The notes: a model not told the origin generated them from the letters alone. DNA of 64,000 bases from JACMNW01 sp031406155 (GCA_031406155.1 JANOGW010000059.1:62001-126000), one strand, 5' to 3'. Shown: positions 8,746 through 17,772, numbered from the stretch's first letter. A program made the numbers and translations.

Positions 8746-8886
8746 ATGCTGCGAACGATATCGCTGGGAAGTTGTGTATTTGTGCAGGGGCCGGTTGTTG
8801 CTCATTTGGCGGACGGCAAGGTTGTGATCAAAGTTGATGAGCGCAGTTTTGTCGGCTTTCCGGTGACTTCTGTTCGATCTGCATGA
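8746..8886 (+). CDS. Small conserved-looking protein, 46 residues, function unknown
   Basis: This ORF starts at ATG 8746 with a strong ribosome-binding site (GGGGGGAAG, 5-base spacer) and stops at 8886. It begins MLRTISLGSCVFVQG and continues as a compact beta-rich peptide with alternating hydrophobic residues (KVVIKVDERSFVGFPV). I recall similar roughly 45-residue proteins with the MLRTISxGSCV start in Rhodobacteraceae genomes, but cannot verify this here. It lies alone between mutT and infB, upstream of a bidirectional terminator. The rest of the mutT-infB interval (8632-8745) holds only a tandem GTCAAAAGT pair (8631-8648) and no other gene I can see. Confidence 0.65.
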   Translation: MLRTISLGSCVFVQGPVVAHLADGKVVIKVDERSFVGFPVTSVRSA

Positions 8887-8909
8887 CGCTAAGACTGGTT
8901 TGAAACGTA

Positions 8910-8936
8910 AAATGCCGGGCAATCTGCCCGGCATTT
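8910..8936. terminator. Bidirectional intrinsic terminator between the small ORF and infB
   Basis: AAATGCCGGGCA (8910-8921) and TGCCCGGCATTT (8925-8936) form a perfect 12-bp stem with an ATC loop. CGTTTT follows on the + strand and a looser T-rich run follows on the - strand. It sits 18 bp beyond the infB stop and 23 bp beyond the small ORF stop, so it can end both converging transcripts. Confidence 0.85.
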
Positions 8937-8954
8937 CGTTTTGCTCCAACCCGT

Positions 8955-11534
8955 TCAGGCCAGCGTACGCGCAATCTCTTCGCGCTCAAAGATTTCGATC
9001 ACATCGCCTTGGCGAATATCTTCATACCGCTCGAAGCCCATGCCGCATTCCTGGCCGGATTGCACTTCCTTCACTTCGTCCTTGAAGCGTTTCAGCGTCT
9101 TCAGCGTGCCCTCATGGATCACCACGTTATCCCGCAGCAAACGCACTCCGGCCGACCGGCGCGCAATGCCTTCGGTCACGATACAACCAGCAACCATGCC
9201 GATGCCGGTCACCTTGAATACTTCCTTGATCTGCGCATAGCCGATAAAGGTTTCGCGAATTTCGGCTTTCAACAGGCCGGATGCGGCGGCTTTGATATCA
9301 TCGACCAGATCATAAATGACCGAATAATACCGGATCTCCACACCCTTCTGGCTGGCGGTTTGCCGCGCGGACGCATTCGCGCGCACGTTAAACCCGATAA
9401 TCGGCGCGCCTGACGCTTCCGCCAAGCCCACATCCGAATCAGTGATAGCACCCACGCCGTAATGCAGAACGCGCACGCGCACTTCATCATTGCCCACCTT
9501 TTCCATCGCCTGAACGATGGCTTCGGCAGATCCCTGCACATCGGCTTTCACCACAATCGGCAGCTCTGCCACGTCCTTGTCAGCCTTGGCTTTCGCCATC
9601 AACTGCTCCAGCGTTACAGCGGCCCCAACAGCGGCGCGTTTGTCCTTGGCGGCCTTTTCGCGGTAGGTCGCGATTTCCCGCGCCTGCGCTTCGGTTTCCA
9701 CCACGTTCAACGTGTCGCCCGCGGCAGGTGTGCCGTTCAGACCCAGCACTTCAACCGGCACCGATGGCCCAGCCTCATCAATCCGTTTGCCCTGATCATC
9801 GATCAGCGCACGCACTTTGCCCCACTGTTCGCCGACGACAAAGATATCGCCTTTGCGCAACGTGCCGTTCTGCACCAGAACCGTCGCCACCGGGCCACGA
9901 CCCACATCCAGCTTGGCTTCAATAACCGCGCCTGATGCCGCCCGATCCGGGTTCGCGCGCAGTTCCAGAATTTCCGCCTGCAACGCAATCGCTTCCAACA
10001 GCTTGTCCAGGCCTTGCCCGGTTTTGGCCGATACTTCCACGTCCAGCACATCGCCCGACATGGCTTCCACAACAATCTCGTGCTGCAACAAATCGGTGCG
10101 CACTTTGGTCGGGTTGGCATCGTGCTTGTCGATCTTGTTGATCGCCACGATCATCGGCACGTTGGCCGCTTTCGCGTGTTTGATCGCCTCGATCGTCTGC
10201 GGCATCACGGCATCATCTGCCGCCACCACCAGCACCACGATATCGGTCACCTGCGCCCCACGCTGGCGCATCGATGTAAACGCCGCATGGCCGGGGGTAT
10301 CGAGGAAAGTAAGCTTCGCCCCGGCATCCGTCGTCACCTGATAGGCGCCGATATGCTGGGTAATGCCGCCTGCTTCACCAGTGACCACCGATGTTTTGCG
10401 GATGGCATCCAGCAGCGATGTCTTGCCGTGGTCAACGTGACCCATGATTGTCACGATCGGTGGTCGCGTCATCAAGTTGTCAGCAGAATCCGTAACCTGA
10501 TCAATCACTTGCTCGACGTCAGCATCAGATACCCGCACCGCTTTGTGGCCGAATTCCTGAATAACCAATTCGGCGGTATCGGCGTCGATGGCCTGGTTCA
10601 TCGTCACCATCATGCCCATTTTCATCAGGCTTTTGACAACGTCCGCAGCACGCTCTGCCATCCGGTTTGCCAGTTCCTGCACCACGATGGTTTCAGGCAA
10701 CTGCACATCGCGAAACTGCTTTTCTGGCTTGCTGAAACCCAGTGCTTTCTGGCGGGCCTTTTCCTGCTTGCGCTTCATCGCGGCCAGGCTGCGCGTGCGC
10801 CCGCCTTCGCCGGCAAGCGCATCGTTCAGCGTCAGTTTGCCCGTGCGGCGCGCGTCATCAACCTTGGCTTTCGCATTGCGATCGCGGTCATCGCCGCGCA
10901 ATTCGCGCTCGCGGTCAGTTTTGCGTGGGCCAAGTGCTGGCTTAAGCGAGGCCGGACCACGGATACTGTCATCGACCGCCAGGGCGGCCGGGGCCGCGGC
11001 ACCCGCCTTGGTCGGTGCGGCAGCGGCAGGGGCAGGTGCGCGGCGCGTCGTGCCAAGCACATCGGCCTTGCGGGCATCGGCTTGGGCCACTTTTGCAGCA
11101 GCCTCTTCACGCGCCGCACGTTCGGTCTCGGCGGCCTTGATCTTGGCGGCCTCGACGCGCTCGCGCTCTTCGCGGTCCTTCGTTTCAATATCTTCGCGAC
11201 GCTTGGCGCGGTCATCTTCGCGCAGCTTGTCATCGGCGGCGCGCTTGATCGCATCGTCGGCTTCCCGCGCTTTCGCAGCGCGAAGGGCCGCCATCCGGCG
11301 TTCCATTTCCGCATCCGAAATGCCTGCAGGCCGCTTGGACGGATCGCCCAGATGCGCAGGTGTCCCGGTCGCCCCTGCCGTGCCTGGCTTCACGGGCACC
11401 ACAACGCGTTTGCGCTTGGTTTCCACCACCACACTTTTCGTGCGGCCATGGCTGAAGCTTTGCTTCACCTGTCCGGGACGAGGTGCAGTGCCGCCACCTA
11501 GGCCAAGTGGCTTTTTGCCGTCTGTATCGCTCAT
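8955..11534 (-). CDS. infB: Translation initiation factor IF-2
   Basis: IF-2 is the GTPase that places initiator fMet-tRNA on the 30S subunit and promotes subunit joining. The 859-residue protein has a long, charged and Ala/Lys/Glu-rich N-terminal region (about residues 1-250). The GTPase domain follows, with G1 GHVDHGKTSLLDAIR, G3 DTPGHAAFTSM and G4 NKIDKHDANPTK. Domains II-IV end in SGQECGMGFERYEDIRQGD. It is the last gene of the rimP-nusA-ylxR-infB operon and its ATG overlaps the ylxR stop by 4 bp, suggesting translational coupling. The operon ends at the terminator at 8910-8936. Confidence 0.98.
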   Translation of the reverse strand: MSDTDGKKPLGLGGGTAPRPGQVKQSFSHGRTKSVVVETKRKRVVVPVKPGTAGATGTPAHLGDPSKRPAGISDAEMERRMAALRAAKAREADDAIKRAADDKLREDDRAKRREDIETKDREERERVEAAKIKAAETERAAREEAAAKVAQADARKADVLGTTRRAPAPAAAAPTKAGAAAPAALAVDDSIRGPASLKPALGPRKTDRERELRGDDRDRNAKAKVDDARRTGKLTLNDALAGEGGRTRSLAAMKRKQEKARQKALGFSKPEKQFRDVQLPETIVVQELANRMAERAADVVKSLMKMGMMVTMNQAIDADTAELVIQEFGHKAVRVSDADVEQVIDQVTDSADNLMTRPPIVTIMGHVDHGKTSLLDAIRKTSVVTGEAGGITQHIGAYQVTTDAGAKLTFLDTPGHAAFTSMRQRGAQVTDIVVLVVAADDAVMPQTIEAIKHAKAANVPMIVAINKIDKHDANPTKVRTDLLQHEIVVEAMSGDVLDVEVSAKTGQGLDKLLEAIALQAEILELRANPDRAASGAVIEAKLDVGRGPVATVLVQNGTLRKGDIFVVGEQWGKVRALIDDQGKRIDEAGPSVPVEVLGLNGTPAAGDTLNVVETEAQAREIATYREKAAKDKRAAVGAAVTLEQLMAKAKADKDVAELPIVVKADVQGSAEAIVQAMEKVGNDEVRVRVLHYGVGAITDSDVGLAEASGAPIIGFNVRANASARQTASQKGVEIRYYSVIYDLVDDIKAAASGLLKAEIRETFIGYAQIKEVFKVTGIGMVAGCIVTEGIARRSAGVRLLRDNVVIHEGTLKTLKRFKDEVKEVQSGQECGMGFERYEDIRQGDVIEIFEREEIARTLA

Positions 11535-12163
11535 GCGTCTAGTACATCCTTTTGGGCGGTAAAACCGCCTGGCGGCGTGCGTAAACCTGCAAGCCGTGCC
11601 GCTTCCTCTATAACACGTGACGTGAGTCCACCAGACGAAAGCGCCACGTGTATCGCACGATCACGCCCGAAAGCCAAACCCAATTCCTGTGCCGTTAAAC
11701 AGCCGATAAAGCTGTTCTTTCCGTCAGGCGCGCGCAGCTTGGTTTTGCCCCGTTCGGACCCATCACTTGCCTGGATCAAAACCCGCGCCTGCCCCTTAGT
11801 CAGCAAGTCTTTCACCTTCTCGTAACCAGTCAGCGCGGACCCCGATTTGCGCGACAGGCTGATCAGGTCGATCACCCGCCGCAACAACAACGCCTCTACC
11901 GTATGGGCAAGCCCCTCCGGTACTTTCACCGGCTGACGCGCTGCACGGGCAAACAGCCCCTTCTTGGCGGCCTTTTCGATCGACGCGCGGTTGGCTTCCA
12001 CATAGAAGCCACGCCCCGGCAATCGGCCCAGAACATCTGGCACCACCTCGCCAGTCGGCCCTAGCCCAAAGCGGATCAATCCACCTTTAGGCTGGCTTTC
12101 CCCCGTCACGATGCACCGGCGCTCCGGTTCATCCTTTTGGTCGTCTTTGCCGCCGCGCGTCAC
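11531..12163 (-). CDS. YlxR/DUF448-type RNA-binding protein with C-terminal L7Ae-like domain
   Basis: This 210-residue protein joins two RNA-binding modules. The YlxR domain spans about residues 8-90: RRCIVTGE at its start, then GRLPGRGFYVEANR. An L7Ae/L30e-like domain spans about residues 95-175: DLISLSRKSGSALTGYEKVK and ARVLIQASDGSERG. Alphaproteobacterial members of this fused family sit between nusA and infB, as here, and are annotated as nucleic-acid-binding proteins possibly acting in transcription termination. The exact RNA target is unknown. It lies 24 bp after nusA and overlaps infB by 4 bp. Confidence 0.9.
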   Translation of the reverse strand: MTRGGKDDQKDEPERRCIVTGESQPKGGLIRFGLGPTGEVVPDVLGRLPGRGFYVEANRASIEKAAKKGLFARAARQPVKVPEGLAHTVEALLLRRVIDLISLSRKSGSALTGYEKVKDLLTKGQARVLIQASDGSERGKTKLRAPDGKNSFIGCLTAQELGLAFGRDRAIHVALSSGGLTSRVIEEAARLAGLRTPPGGFTAQKDVLDA

Positions 12164-12187
12164 TCTGGTTTTGTCCGAGCTCTGAAA

Positions 12188-13789
12188 TCAGACCTCGGCC
12201 TCCTCATCTTCGGACTCGGGTTGCGCAATATCTGCCGCATCGACCCAACCCAGCATCACCCGTGCTGTCATCACCAGATGTTGCGCTTCCTCCAAGCTTA
12301 CATCGAACTGCTCCAGAACGCCTTCGTCCTTGACCCGCGCGCCATTGACCGTGGTCCAACCACCGGCCAATTCCCAGTCCGCACAGGTCGCGAAATCTTC
12401 CAGCGTCTTGATGTCGTCCTTCGCCAGTGCTTCCAGCATTTGCGGCGTCAGGCCTTCGAAGTTCACAAGGCTGTCTTCCACGCCCAGCGCACGGGCGGTT
12501 TCCATCGCCTTGACGTTTGCCGCCTCCAAATAATCTTTGGCGCGGGCCTGCAGCTCACTTGCCGTGCCTTCGTCGAACCCATCGATAGACAGCAATTCCT
12601 CGGTGTCGACGTAGGCCACCTCTTCCAGATTGGTAAAGCCCTCCGAAACCAGCAACTGCGCCATCATCTCGTCGACATCCAGCGTGTCCATGAACAGCTT
12701 CGTGCGTTCGGCAAATTCGGCCTGACGGCGCGCGGATTCGTCGGATTCGGTGACGATATCAATATCAAGCCCGGTCAACTGGCTGGCCAACCGCACGTTC
12801 TGGCCGCGGCGACCAATGGCGAGGCTTAGCTGCTCATCCGGTACCACAACCTCGATCTTGCCCGCATCATCGTCGATCACAACTTTCGACACTTCGGCAG
12901 GCTGCAACGCGTTCACCAGAAACGTCGCCTGATCCTGGTTCCACGGAATGATGTCAATCTTTTCGCCCTGCAGTTCGTTTACAACGGCCTGCACACGGCT
13001 ACCGCGCATACCTACGCAAGCGCCTACCGGATCAATCGAGTTGTCGTACGAAATCACCGCAATCTTCGCACGCGAACCGGGGTCGCGGGCCACGGCTTTG
13101 ATCTCGATGATGCCGTCGTAAATCTCCGGCACTTCCATCTTGAAGAGTTCCGCCATGAACTGCGGGTCTGTCCGGCTCAGGAACACCTGCGGCCCACGGG
13201 CCTCACGGCGCACATCTTTGATGTAGGCGCGGATACGGTCGTTGGGCCGATAGCTTTCGCGGCCGATCTTTTCATTCCGGCGCAGAATGGCTTCGCCACG
13301 GCCAATATCGACGATGATATTGCCATATTCCTCGCGCTTGACCTGACCATTGATGATCGTGCCTTTGCGGTCCTTGAACTCTTCATACTGACGGTCGCGT
13401 TCTGCTTCGCGCACCTTCTGCAAGATCACCTGCTTGGCCGACTGTGCTGCAATGCGGCCCAGATCAACGGGGGGCACTTCGTCAATAACCTCGTCGCCAA
13501 CAGCAGGTTCGGCCAGATGCGCCTTGGCTTCTTTGACCGTCATCTGCGCGTGGTGATTTTCCACGGCGTCATCTTCCACCACAGTCCGAATGCGCGCAAA
13601 AGTCGCCCGCCCGGTCTTGCGATCAATCTTCACCCGAATATCCAGTTCCGACCCGTAACGCGACTTGGCGGCACGGGCGAGGGATTCCTCCATCGCTTCG
13701 ATCACCAGTTCGGGGTCGATCATCTTTTCCCGTGCCACCGCCTCTGCGGTTTGCAACAGTTCCAGCTGGTTCGCAGACGTAATCGCCAT
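12188..13789 (-). CDS. nusA: Transcription termination/antitermination factor NusA
   Basis: NusA binds RNA polymerase and RNA to control pausing, termination and antitermination. I chose the ATG at 13789 (533 residues) because GGAGGAAAGAC immediately precedes it and MAITSANQLELLQTAEAVAR is the usual N-terminus; an ATG at 13885 would run into rimP. The order is the N-terminal RNAP-binding domain, an S1 domain (GTIINGQVKREEYGNIIVDI), KH domains (VGACVGMRGSRVQAVVNEL, LAIGRRGQNVRLASQL) and a C-terminal extension with helix-hairpin-helix-like repeats (LSIDGFDEGTASELQARA), ending in an acidic tail. It is preceded by rimP with a 16-bp gap. Confidence 0.97.
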   Translation of the reverse strand: MAITSANQLELLQTAEAVAREKMIDPELVIEAMEESLARAAKSRYGSELDIRVKIDRKTGRATFARIRTVVEDDAVENHHAQMTVKEAKAHLAEPAVGDEVIDEVPPVDLGRIAAQSAKQVILQKVREAERDRQYEEFKDRKGTIINGQVKREEYGNIIVDIGRGEAILRRNEKIGRESYRPNDRIRAYIKDVRREARGPQVFLSRTDPQFMAELFKMEVPEIYDGIIEIKAVARDPGSRAKIAVISYDNSIDPVGACVGMRGSRVQAVVNELQGEKIDIIPWNQDQATFLVNALQPAEVSKVVIDDDAGKIEVVVPDEQLSLAIGRRGQNVRLASQLTGLDIDIVTESDESARRQAEFAERTKLFMDTLDVDEMMAQLLVSEGFTNLEEVAYVDTEELLSIDGFDEGTASELQARAKDYLEAANVKAMETARALGVEDSLVNFEGLTPQMLEALAKDDIKTLEDFATCADWELAGGWTTVNGARVKDEGVLEQFDVSLEEAQHLVMTARVMLGWVDAADIAQPESEDEEAEV

Positions 13790-13805
13790 GTCTTTCCTCC
13801 GGTCT

Positions 13806-14414
13806 TTAGTGTTTGGTTTCAGGGGCCACGGCCTCGTCGCCGTCCCCTTCACTTGTTTCAATCTCGTCGAAATCGGCCTCGTCAAAGGTGCCGCTTGCTT
13901 TGCGCTGCTTCAGCATTTCCGCAATCAGATCGTCGGTCAGCACCAGTTTCGCATCCGACAGCCATTCGAATTGCAAGCCGATCGTTACCGCCTCAGCACC
14001 CTCTTCCAGCTCGATCAGCACTTCCTCGCCCTCGACCCCGGCCAAGATGCCCTTGAACCGCCGCCGCCCGTCTATCAGTTCCGTCGTCTCGACCCTTGCC
14101 TCATAACCCTTCCAGATATCGAAATCCTTCAGACGCGTCAGAGGGCGGTCGATACCGGGGGAAGACACTTCAAGGATATACTCATCCTCCACCGGGTCCT
14201 CGACATCCAGCACCACCGACACGGCGGTCGAGATCTTTGCGCAGTCCTCGACAATAATCCCGCCTTCGGGCCGATCCGCCATGATCTGCAACGTCCGCGT
14301 CTTGCCGCCCATCAACCGAATGCGCACCAACTCGAACCCCAGCCCTTCAATGGCCGGGGTCACGATCTGGGCCAGACGTCGGTCAATAGCGGTTTTCGCG
14401 ATAAGATCAGACAT
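13806..14414 (-). CDS. rimP: Ribosome maturation factor RimP
   Basis: RimP binds free 30S subunits and is needed for their maturation. The 202-residue product contains the family core LEVSSPGIDRPLTRLKDF and an N-terminal KH-like half (AIEGLGFELVRIRLMGG). The acidic C-terminal tail (about residues 170-202) is longer than in the E. coli protein (about 150 residues) and is typical of alphaproteobacteria. It is the first gene of the rimP-nusA-ylxR-infB operon. Its ATG follows a T-rich run that belongs to a terminator-like hairpin in the leader (14424-14454). Confidence 0.95.
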   Translation of the reverse strand: MSDLIAKTAIDRRLAQIVTPAIEGLGFELVRIRLMGGKTRTLQIMADRPEGGIIVEDCAKISTAVSVVLDVEDPVEDEYILEVSSPGIDRPLTRLKDFDIWKGYEARVETTELIDGRRRFKGILAGVEGEEVLIELEEGAEAVTIGLQFEWLSDAKLVLTDDLIAEMLKQRKASGTFDEADFDEIETSEGDGDEAVAPETKH

Positions 14415-14423
14415 GGTGTTTCC

Positions 14424-14454
14424 AAAAACAAAAAACGGACCAACAGGCCCGCTT
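14424..14454 (-). terminator. Terminator-like hairpin in the leader of the rimP-nusA-infB operon
   Basis: On the - strand, AAGCGGGCC pairs with GGTCCGTTT around a TGTT loop (core stem 14446-14451 with 14436-14441; A-T and G-T pairs extend it). It is followed by TTTTTTGTTTTT, ending 9 bases before the rimP ATG. This has the anatomy of an intrinsic terminator placed between the promoter and the first gene, consistent with attenuation. A simple leftover terminator is an alternative, but no gene lies upstream on this strand. Confidence 0.6.
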
Positions 14455-14503
14455 GTGACGATCGGTAGCTTCGGGTGTGGACGCCGAAACCGCTGTTAAA
14501 AGT

Positions 14504-14532
14504 CATATAAGCCGATGCAGCGCAGTATGCAA
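14504..14532 (-). promoter_or_regulatory. Candidate sigma-70 promoter for rimP-nusA-ylxR-infB
   Basis: On the - strand, TTGCAT (14532-14527) and TATATG (14509-14504) are separated by exactly 17 bp. Transcription would start near 14497 and give a leader of about 83 bases that contains the terminator-like hairpin. It is the best-scoring box pair I see in the 215-bp gap between rimP and the divergent LacI gene. Confidence 0.5.
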
Positions 14533-14629
14533 GTGGGCCATCGGTGGACAGCGAAGTTTGGCGCACTTGGACAAGTCTGCCCTTTGCGTTAACACTCTGG
14601 AAAAGTCGCCACCCAAAGGGCCCGCCCCC

Positions 14630-15643
14630 GTGTCATCGCCGCCAAAGACCGCCCCCAAACGCACCCTTACCCTACGTGATGTGTCCGAGGCTTCGGGCGT
14701 CAGCGAAATGACCGTCAGCCGGGTGCTACGCGCCCGTGGCGATGTCTCCCCAGCTACCCGCGAACGCGTGCTGATCGCCGCCCGCAGCCTTGGCTATGTG
14801 CCAAACAAGATCGCAGGGGCGCTGGCCGGGGCGCGCGTCAATCTGGTGGCGGTGATCATCCCGTCGCTGTCGAACATGGTGTTCCCCGAAGTGATGGCCG
14901 GCATTTCCGCCACGCTGGAACATACCGGCCTGCAACCCGTGGTTGGAGTGACCAACTATTCACCCGACCGCGAGGAAGCCGTGCTTTACGAAATGCTGTC
15001 ATGGCGGCCGTCCGGCGTGATCATCGCGGGGCTGGAACATACCCCCGCCGCCCGCGCCATGCTGCAAAACGCCGGCATTCCGATTGTCGAGATCATGGAT
15101 ATCGACGGCACGCCGGTGGATAGCGCCGTCGGCATTTCCCATCACCGCGCCGGGCGTCAGATGGCCGAAGCGATCATCGCCGCCGGGTACCGCAAGATCG
15201 CATTTCTGGGCACAATGATGCCGCATGACCACCGCGCCCGCAAACGCCTGGAGGGCTTTGAAGAGGCTCTGGCCAAGGCAGGCATCGCGCTTGTCGATCG
15301 GGAGTTTTACTCTGGCGGCTCCGCCCTGCTAAAGGGCCGTGAAATGACCGCCGCCGTGCTGAACCGTACTCCAGACGTTGATTTTCTTTACTATTCCAAT
15401 GACATGATCGGCGCTGGTGGCCTTTTGTACTGCCTGCACCAAGGCCTCGATATCCCCGGCAAGATCGGCCTCGCCGCCTTCAACGGTGTTGAACTGCTGG
15501 ACGGCCTGCCCCGCCAGCTTGCCACCATGGATGCCTGCCGATTTGAAATCGGATGCCGCGCCGCCGACATTATCGCTGACACCCGCGCTGGCGAAATCCT
15601 CGAACTGACCCCCACACTACAGCGAGGCGACACCATTAGATAA
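14630..15643 (+). CDS. LacI-family transcriptional regulator
   Basis: I chose the GTG at 14630 (337 residues), with AAAGGG 9 bases upstream; the frame stays open further upstream but that part is unlike the family. The LacI helix-turn-helix TLRDVSEASGVSEMTVSRVL lies near residues 13-32 and the hinge helix region is VPNKIAGALAG. A periplasmic-binding-like ligand domain follows (VIIPSLSNMVFPEVMAGI, YYSNDMIGAGGLLYCL). It most resembles gluconate-type (GntR of the LacI family) regulators, but no gluconate genes are adjacent, so the ligand and target are unknown. The gene converges on mtaB. Confidence 0.88.
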   Translation: MSSPPKTAPKRTLTLRDVSEASGVSEMTVSRVLRARGDVSPATRERVLIAARSLGYVPNKIAGALAGARVNLVAVIIPSLSNMVFPEVMAGISATLEHTGLQPVVGVTNYSPDREEAVLYEMLSWRPSGVIIAGLEHTPAARAMLQNAGIPIVEIMDIDGTPVDSAVGISHHRAGRQMAEAIIAAGYRKIAFLGTMMPHDHRARKRLEGFEEALAKAGIALVDREFYSGGSALLKGREMTAAVLNRTPDVDFLYYSNDMIGAGGLLYCLHQGLDIPGKIGLAAFNGVELLDGLPRQLATMDACRFEIGCRAADIIADTRAGEILELTPTLQRGDTIR

Positions 15644-15682
15644 GCGACCAGACGCCTGATTTGATCCGTTGCGACCGCTGCG

Positions 15683-16936
15683 TCACGCCGTCAGCCGCCC
15701 GCCGGTCACGCCCACAACCAATGCGTCGACTATCTGCCCCTCTGCCTGGTCAGATCTGAAATCGACCTCGGCAAAGCCTTCGGTCCGCCCCATCCGTGGC
15801 CCTTCGGTCAGGACCCGGTGCACCCGGCCTACCTGCGCCTGCAGATGTGCCAGCAACGCCGCGCTCCCTGCCGCCCTCAGCCGTGCGGCGCGCTCCTTGA
15901 TGATCGGCCCACGAACCTGCGGCATGCGCGCCGCTGGGGTGCCTTTGCGGGCGGAATAGGGAAAGACATGCAGGTAGGTCAGCCCGCAGTCTTTGATCAG
16001 CGAGACCGAGTTATCAAACATCGCCTCGGTCTCGGTCGGGAAGCCCGCGATGATATCCGCGCCGAACACCATCTCAGGGCGCAACTTCCGCGCCTGCTCG
16101 CAAAACCGGATCGCGTCATCGCGCAAATGCCGCCGTTTCATCCGTTTCAGGGTCATGTCATCGCCCGCCTGCAACGACAGATGCAGATGCGGCATCAGCC
16201 GCACTTCTGATCCGATAGCCGCCATCAGCGCCTCGTCCACCTCGATCGAGTCGATCGACGATATCCGCAGCCGCGCCAGATCCGGCACCAGCCGCAAGAT
16301 CTGCATCACCAGATCGCCCAGACGCGGCGCCCCTGGCAGATCAGCCCCCCACGAGGTCAGATCGACACCCGTCAACACCACCTCAAGAAAGCCCTTGTCG
16401 ACCAGCCGCCTGATCTGATCGACGACCACCCCGGCAGGTACAGACCGCGAATTGCCGCGCCCGAACGGAATGATGCAAAACGTGCAGCGATGATCGCAGC
16501 CGTTCTGAACCTGAACATAGGCACGGTGTCGCCCGAAGCCGTCAATCAGATGCCCCGCCGTTTCCCTGACCGACATGATGTCGTCAACCTGCACCCGTTC
16601 GGTCGCCCCGATCAGATCTGGCACCGCGAGCCTGGCCCAAGTGGCACCTTGCATCTTTTCGGTATTGCCGATCACCCGGGACACCTCGGGCATCGCGGCA
16701 AACGTTTCCGGTTCGGTCTGCGCCGCACAGCCCGTCACGATCAGCGTCGCATCCGGGTTTTCGCGCCGTAGCCGCCGGATTTCCTGTTTGGCCTTGCGCA
16801 CCGCTTCGGCCGTCACGGCGCAGGTGTTCACGATCACCGCATTGCGGATCCCGGCAGCGCCCGCCAGATCTTTCATCGCCTCAGTCTCATAGGCGTTCAG
16901 ACGGCAGCCGAGCGTGGCAAACACCGGCGCGTTCAT
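15683..16936 (-). CDS. mtaB: tRNA t6A37 methylthiotransferase MtaB (radical SAM)
   Basis: This 417-residue methylthiotransferase would convert t6A37 to ms2t6A37 in tRNAs reading ANN codons, including tRNA-Lys. The N-terminal UPF0004 domain has three cluster cysteines (TLGCRLNAYE, VNTCAVTAEA, VTGCAAQTEP). The radical SAM motif is CDHRCTFCIIPFGRG near residue 150. A TRAM-like C-terminal part (HRVLTEGPRMGRTEGFAEV) follows. The HCTVA-type details and length favour MtaB over MiaB or RimO. Its ATG overlaps the dapF stop by 4 bp, so the two form an operon. Confidence 0.92.
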   Translation of the reverse strand: MNAPVFATLGCRLNAYETEAMKDLAGAAGIRNAVIVNTCAVTAEAVRKAKQEIRRLRRENPDATLIVTGCAAQTEPETFAAMPEVSRVIGNTEKMQGATWARLAVPDLIGATERVQVDDIMSVRETAGHLIDGFGRHRAYVQVQNGCDHRCTFCIIPFGRGNSRSVPAGVVVDQIRRLVDKGFLEVVLTGVDLTSWGADLPGAPRLGDLVMQILRLVPDLARLRISSIDSIEVDEALMAAIGSEVRLMPHLHLSLQAGDDMTLKRMKRRHLRDDAIRFCEQARKLRPEMVFGADIIAGFPTETEAMFDNSVSLIKDCGLTYLHVFPYSARKGTPAARMPQVRGPIIKERAARLRAAGSAALLAHLQAQVGRVHRVLTEGPRMGRTEGFAEVDFRSDQAEGQIVDALVVGVTGGRLTA

Positions 16937-17772
16937 CGGTGCGCCGCGACAAACGCCGCCGACAGCACGCCATCAAAAACGTGCGCCACCGGCCCGGTCA
17001 GCCAGACGCCGTCATCGCGGTAGTCCACCTCAAGCGTGCCGCCATCGACATCGATCATCACGCTGCGCCCGGTCAGGCCCCGGCGGTGTGCCGCGACCGC
17101 CGCCGCACAAGCGCCCGACCCGCAAGCCAGCGTTATGCCAGTGCCGCGTTCCCAGACCCGCATCCGCATCCGGTCAGGCACCGTAACGCTGACATATTCC
17201 ACATTGGTGCGCTGCGGGAACAGCGGATCATGTTCGACCAAGGGCCCCGCCTTCGCAAGATCAACTGCTTCGGCATCGCTTACGAAAAACACCGCATGCG
17301 GGTTGCCCATGCCAACGCCAACCGGATCGCCGGCAAGCGGCAGATGCAAAGTGTCGGTGGCAAAGGCAAGCGGCACTTCGGCCCAGTTCAGTTGCGGCGC
17401 ACCCATGTTGACACTGACCAGCCCATCGGCCCGTCGTACCGCCGCCAAAGACCCGCGCGCCGTCGTCAGGCGGACAGACTGCACGCCCCGTTCGGCCATG
17501 ATGTGGTCTGAAACACAGCGGGTCGCGTTGCCACAGGCGGCGGCTGTGCTGCCATCACTGTTCCAGAATTCAAGCGCGAAATCGGCTTCTGCGGCATCGC
17601 GAATTTCGGCCAGCTGATCAAAGCCCACACCGCGACGTCTGTCGCCGATCGCACGCGCCAGACCTGCGGTAACAACCGAGCCGCGTCCGCGCGAATCGAT
17701 CACCACGAAATCATTGCCCAGCCCGTGCATTTTCATGAAGGCCAAGCCAGAGGTGCTGCGTGTTTCCATCAT
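16933..17772 (-). CDS. dapF: Diaminopimelate epimerase DapF
   Basis: DapF interconverts LL- and meso-diaminopimelate for lysine and peptidoglycan synthesis. With the ATG at 17772 the protein has 279 residues; an ATG three bases later, or one at 17736 giving MKMHGLGNDF, are possible. Both catalytic cysteines are present, in AACGNATRC and ACGSGACAA, and the opening MHGLGNDFVVIDSR is diagnostic. It is coupled to mtaB by a 4-bp overlap. A tRNA-Lys gene starts 107 bp upstream on the other strand. Confidence 0.97.
   Translation of the reverse strand: MMETRSTSGLAFMKMHGLGNDFVVIDSRGRGSVVTAGLARAIGDRRRGVGFDQLAEIRDAAEADFALEFWNSDGSTAAACGNATRCVSDHIMAERGVQSVRLTTARGSLAAVRRADGLVSVNMGAPQLNWAEVPLAFATDTLHLPLAGDPVGVGMGNPHAVFFVSDAEAVDLAKAGPLVEHDPLFPQRTNVEYVSVTVPDRMRMRVWERGTGITLACGSGACAAAVAAHRRGLTGRSVMIDVDGGTLEVDYRDDGVWLTGPVAHVFDGVLSAAFVAAHR

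Noticed and set aside
10014..11501. 495-codon open frame antisense to infB
   Set aside because: The composition is low-complexity His/Arg-rich and mirrors infB; IF-2 on the other strand is unambiguous.
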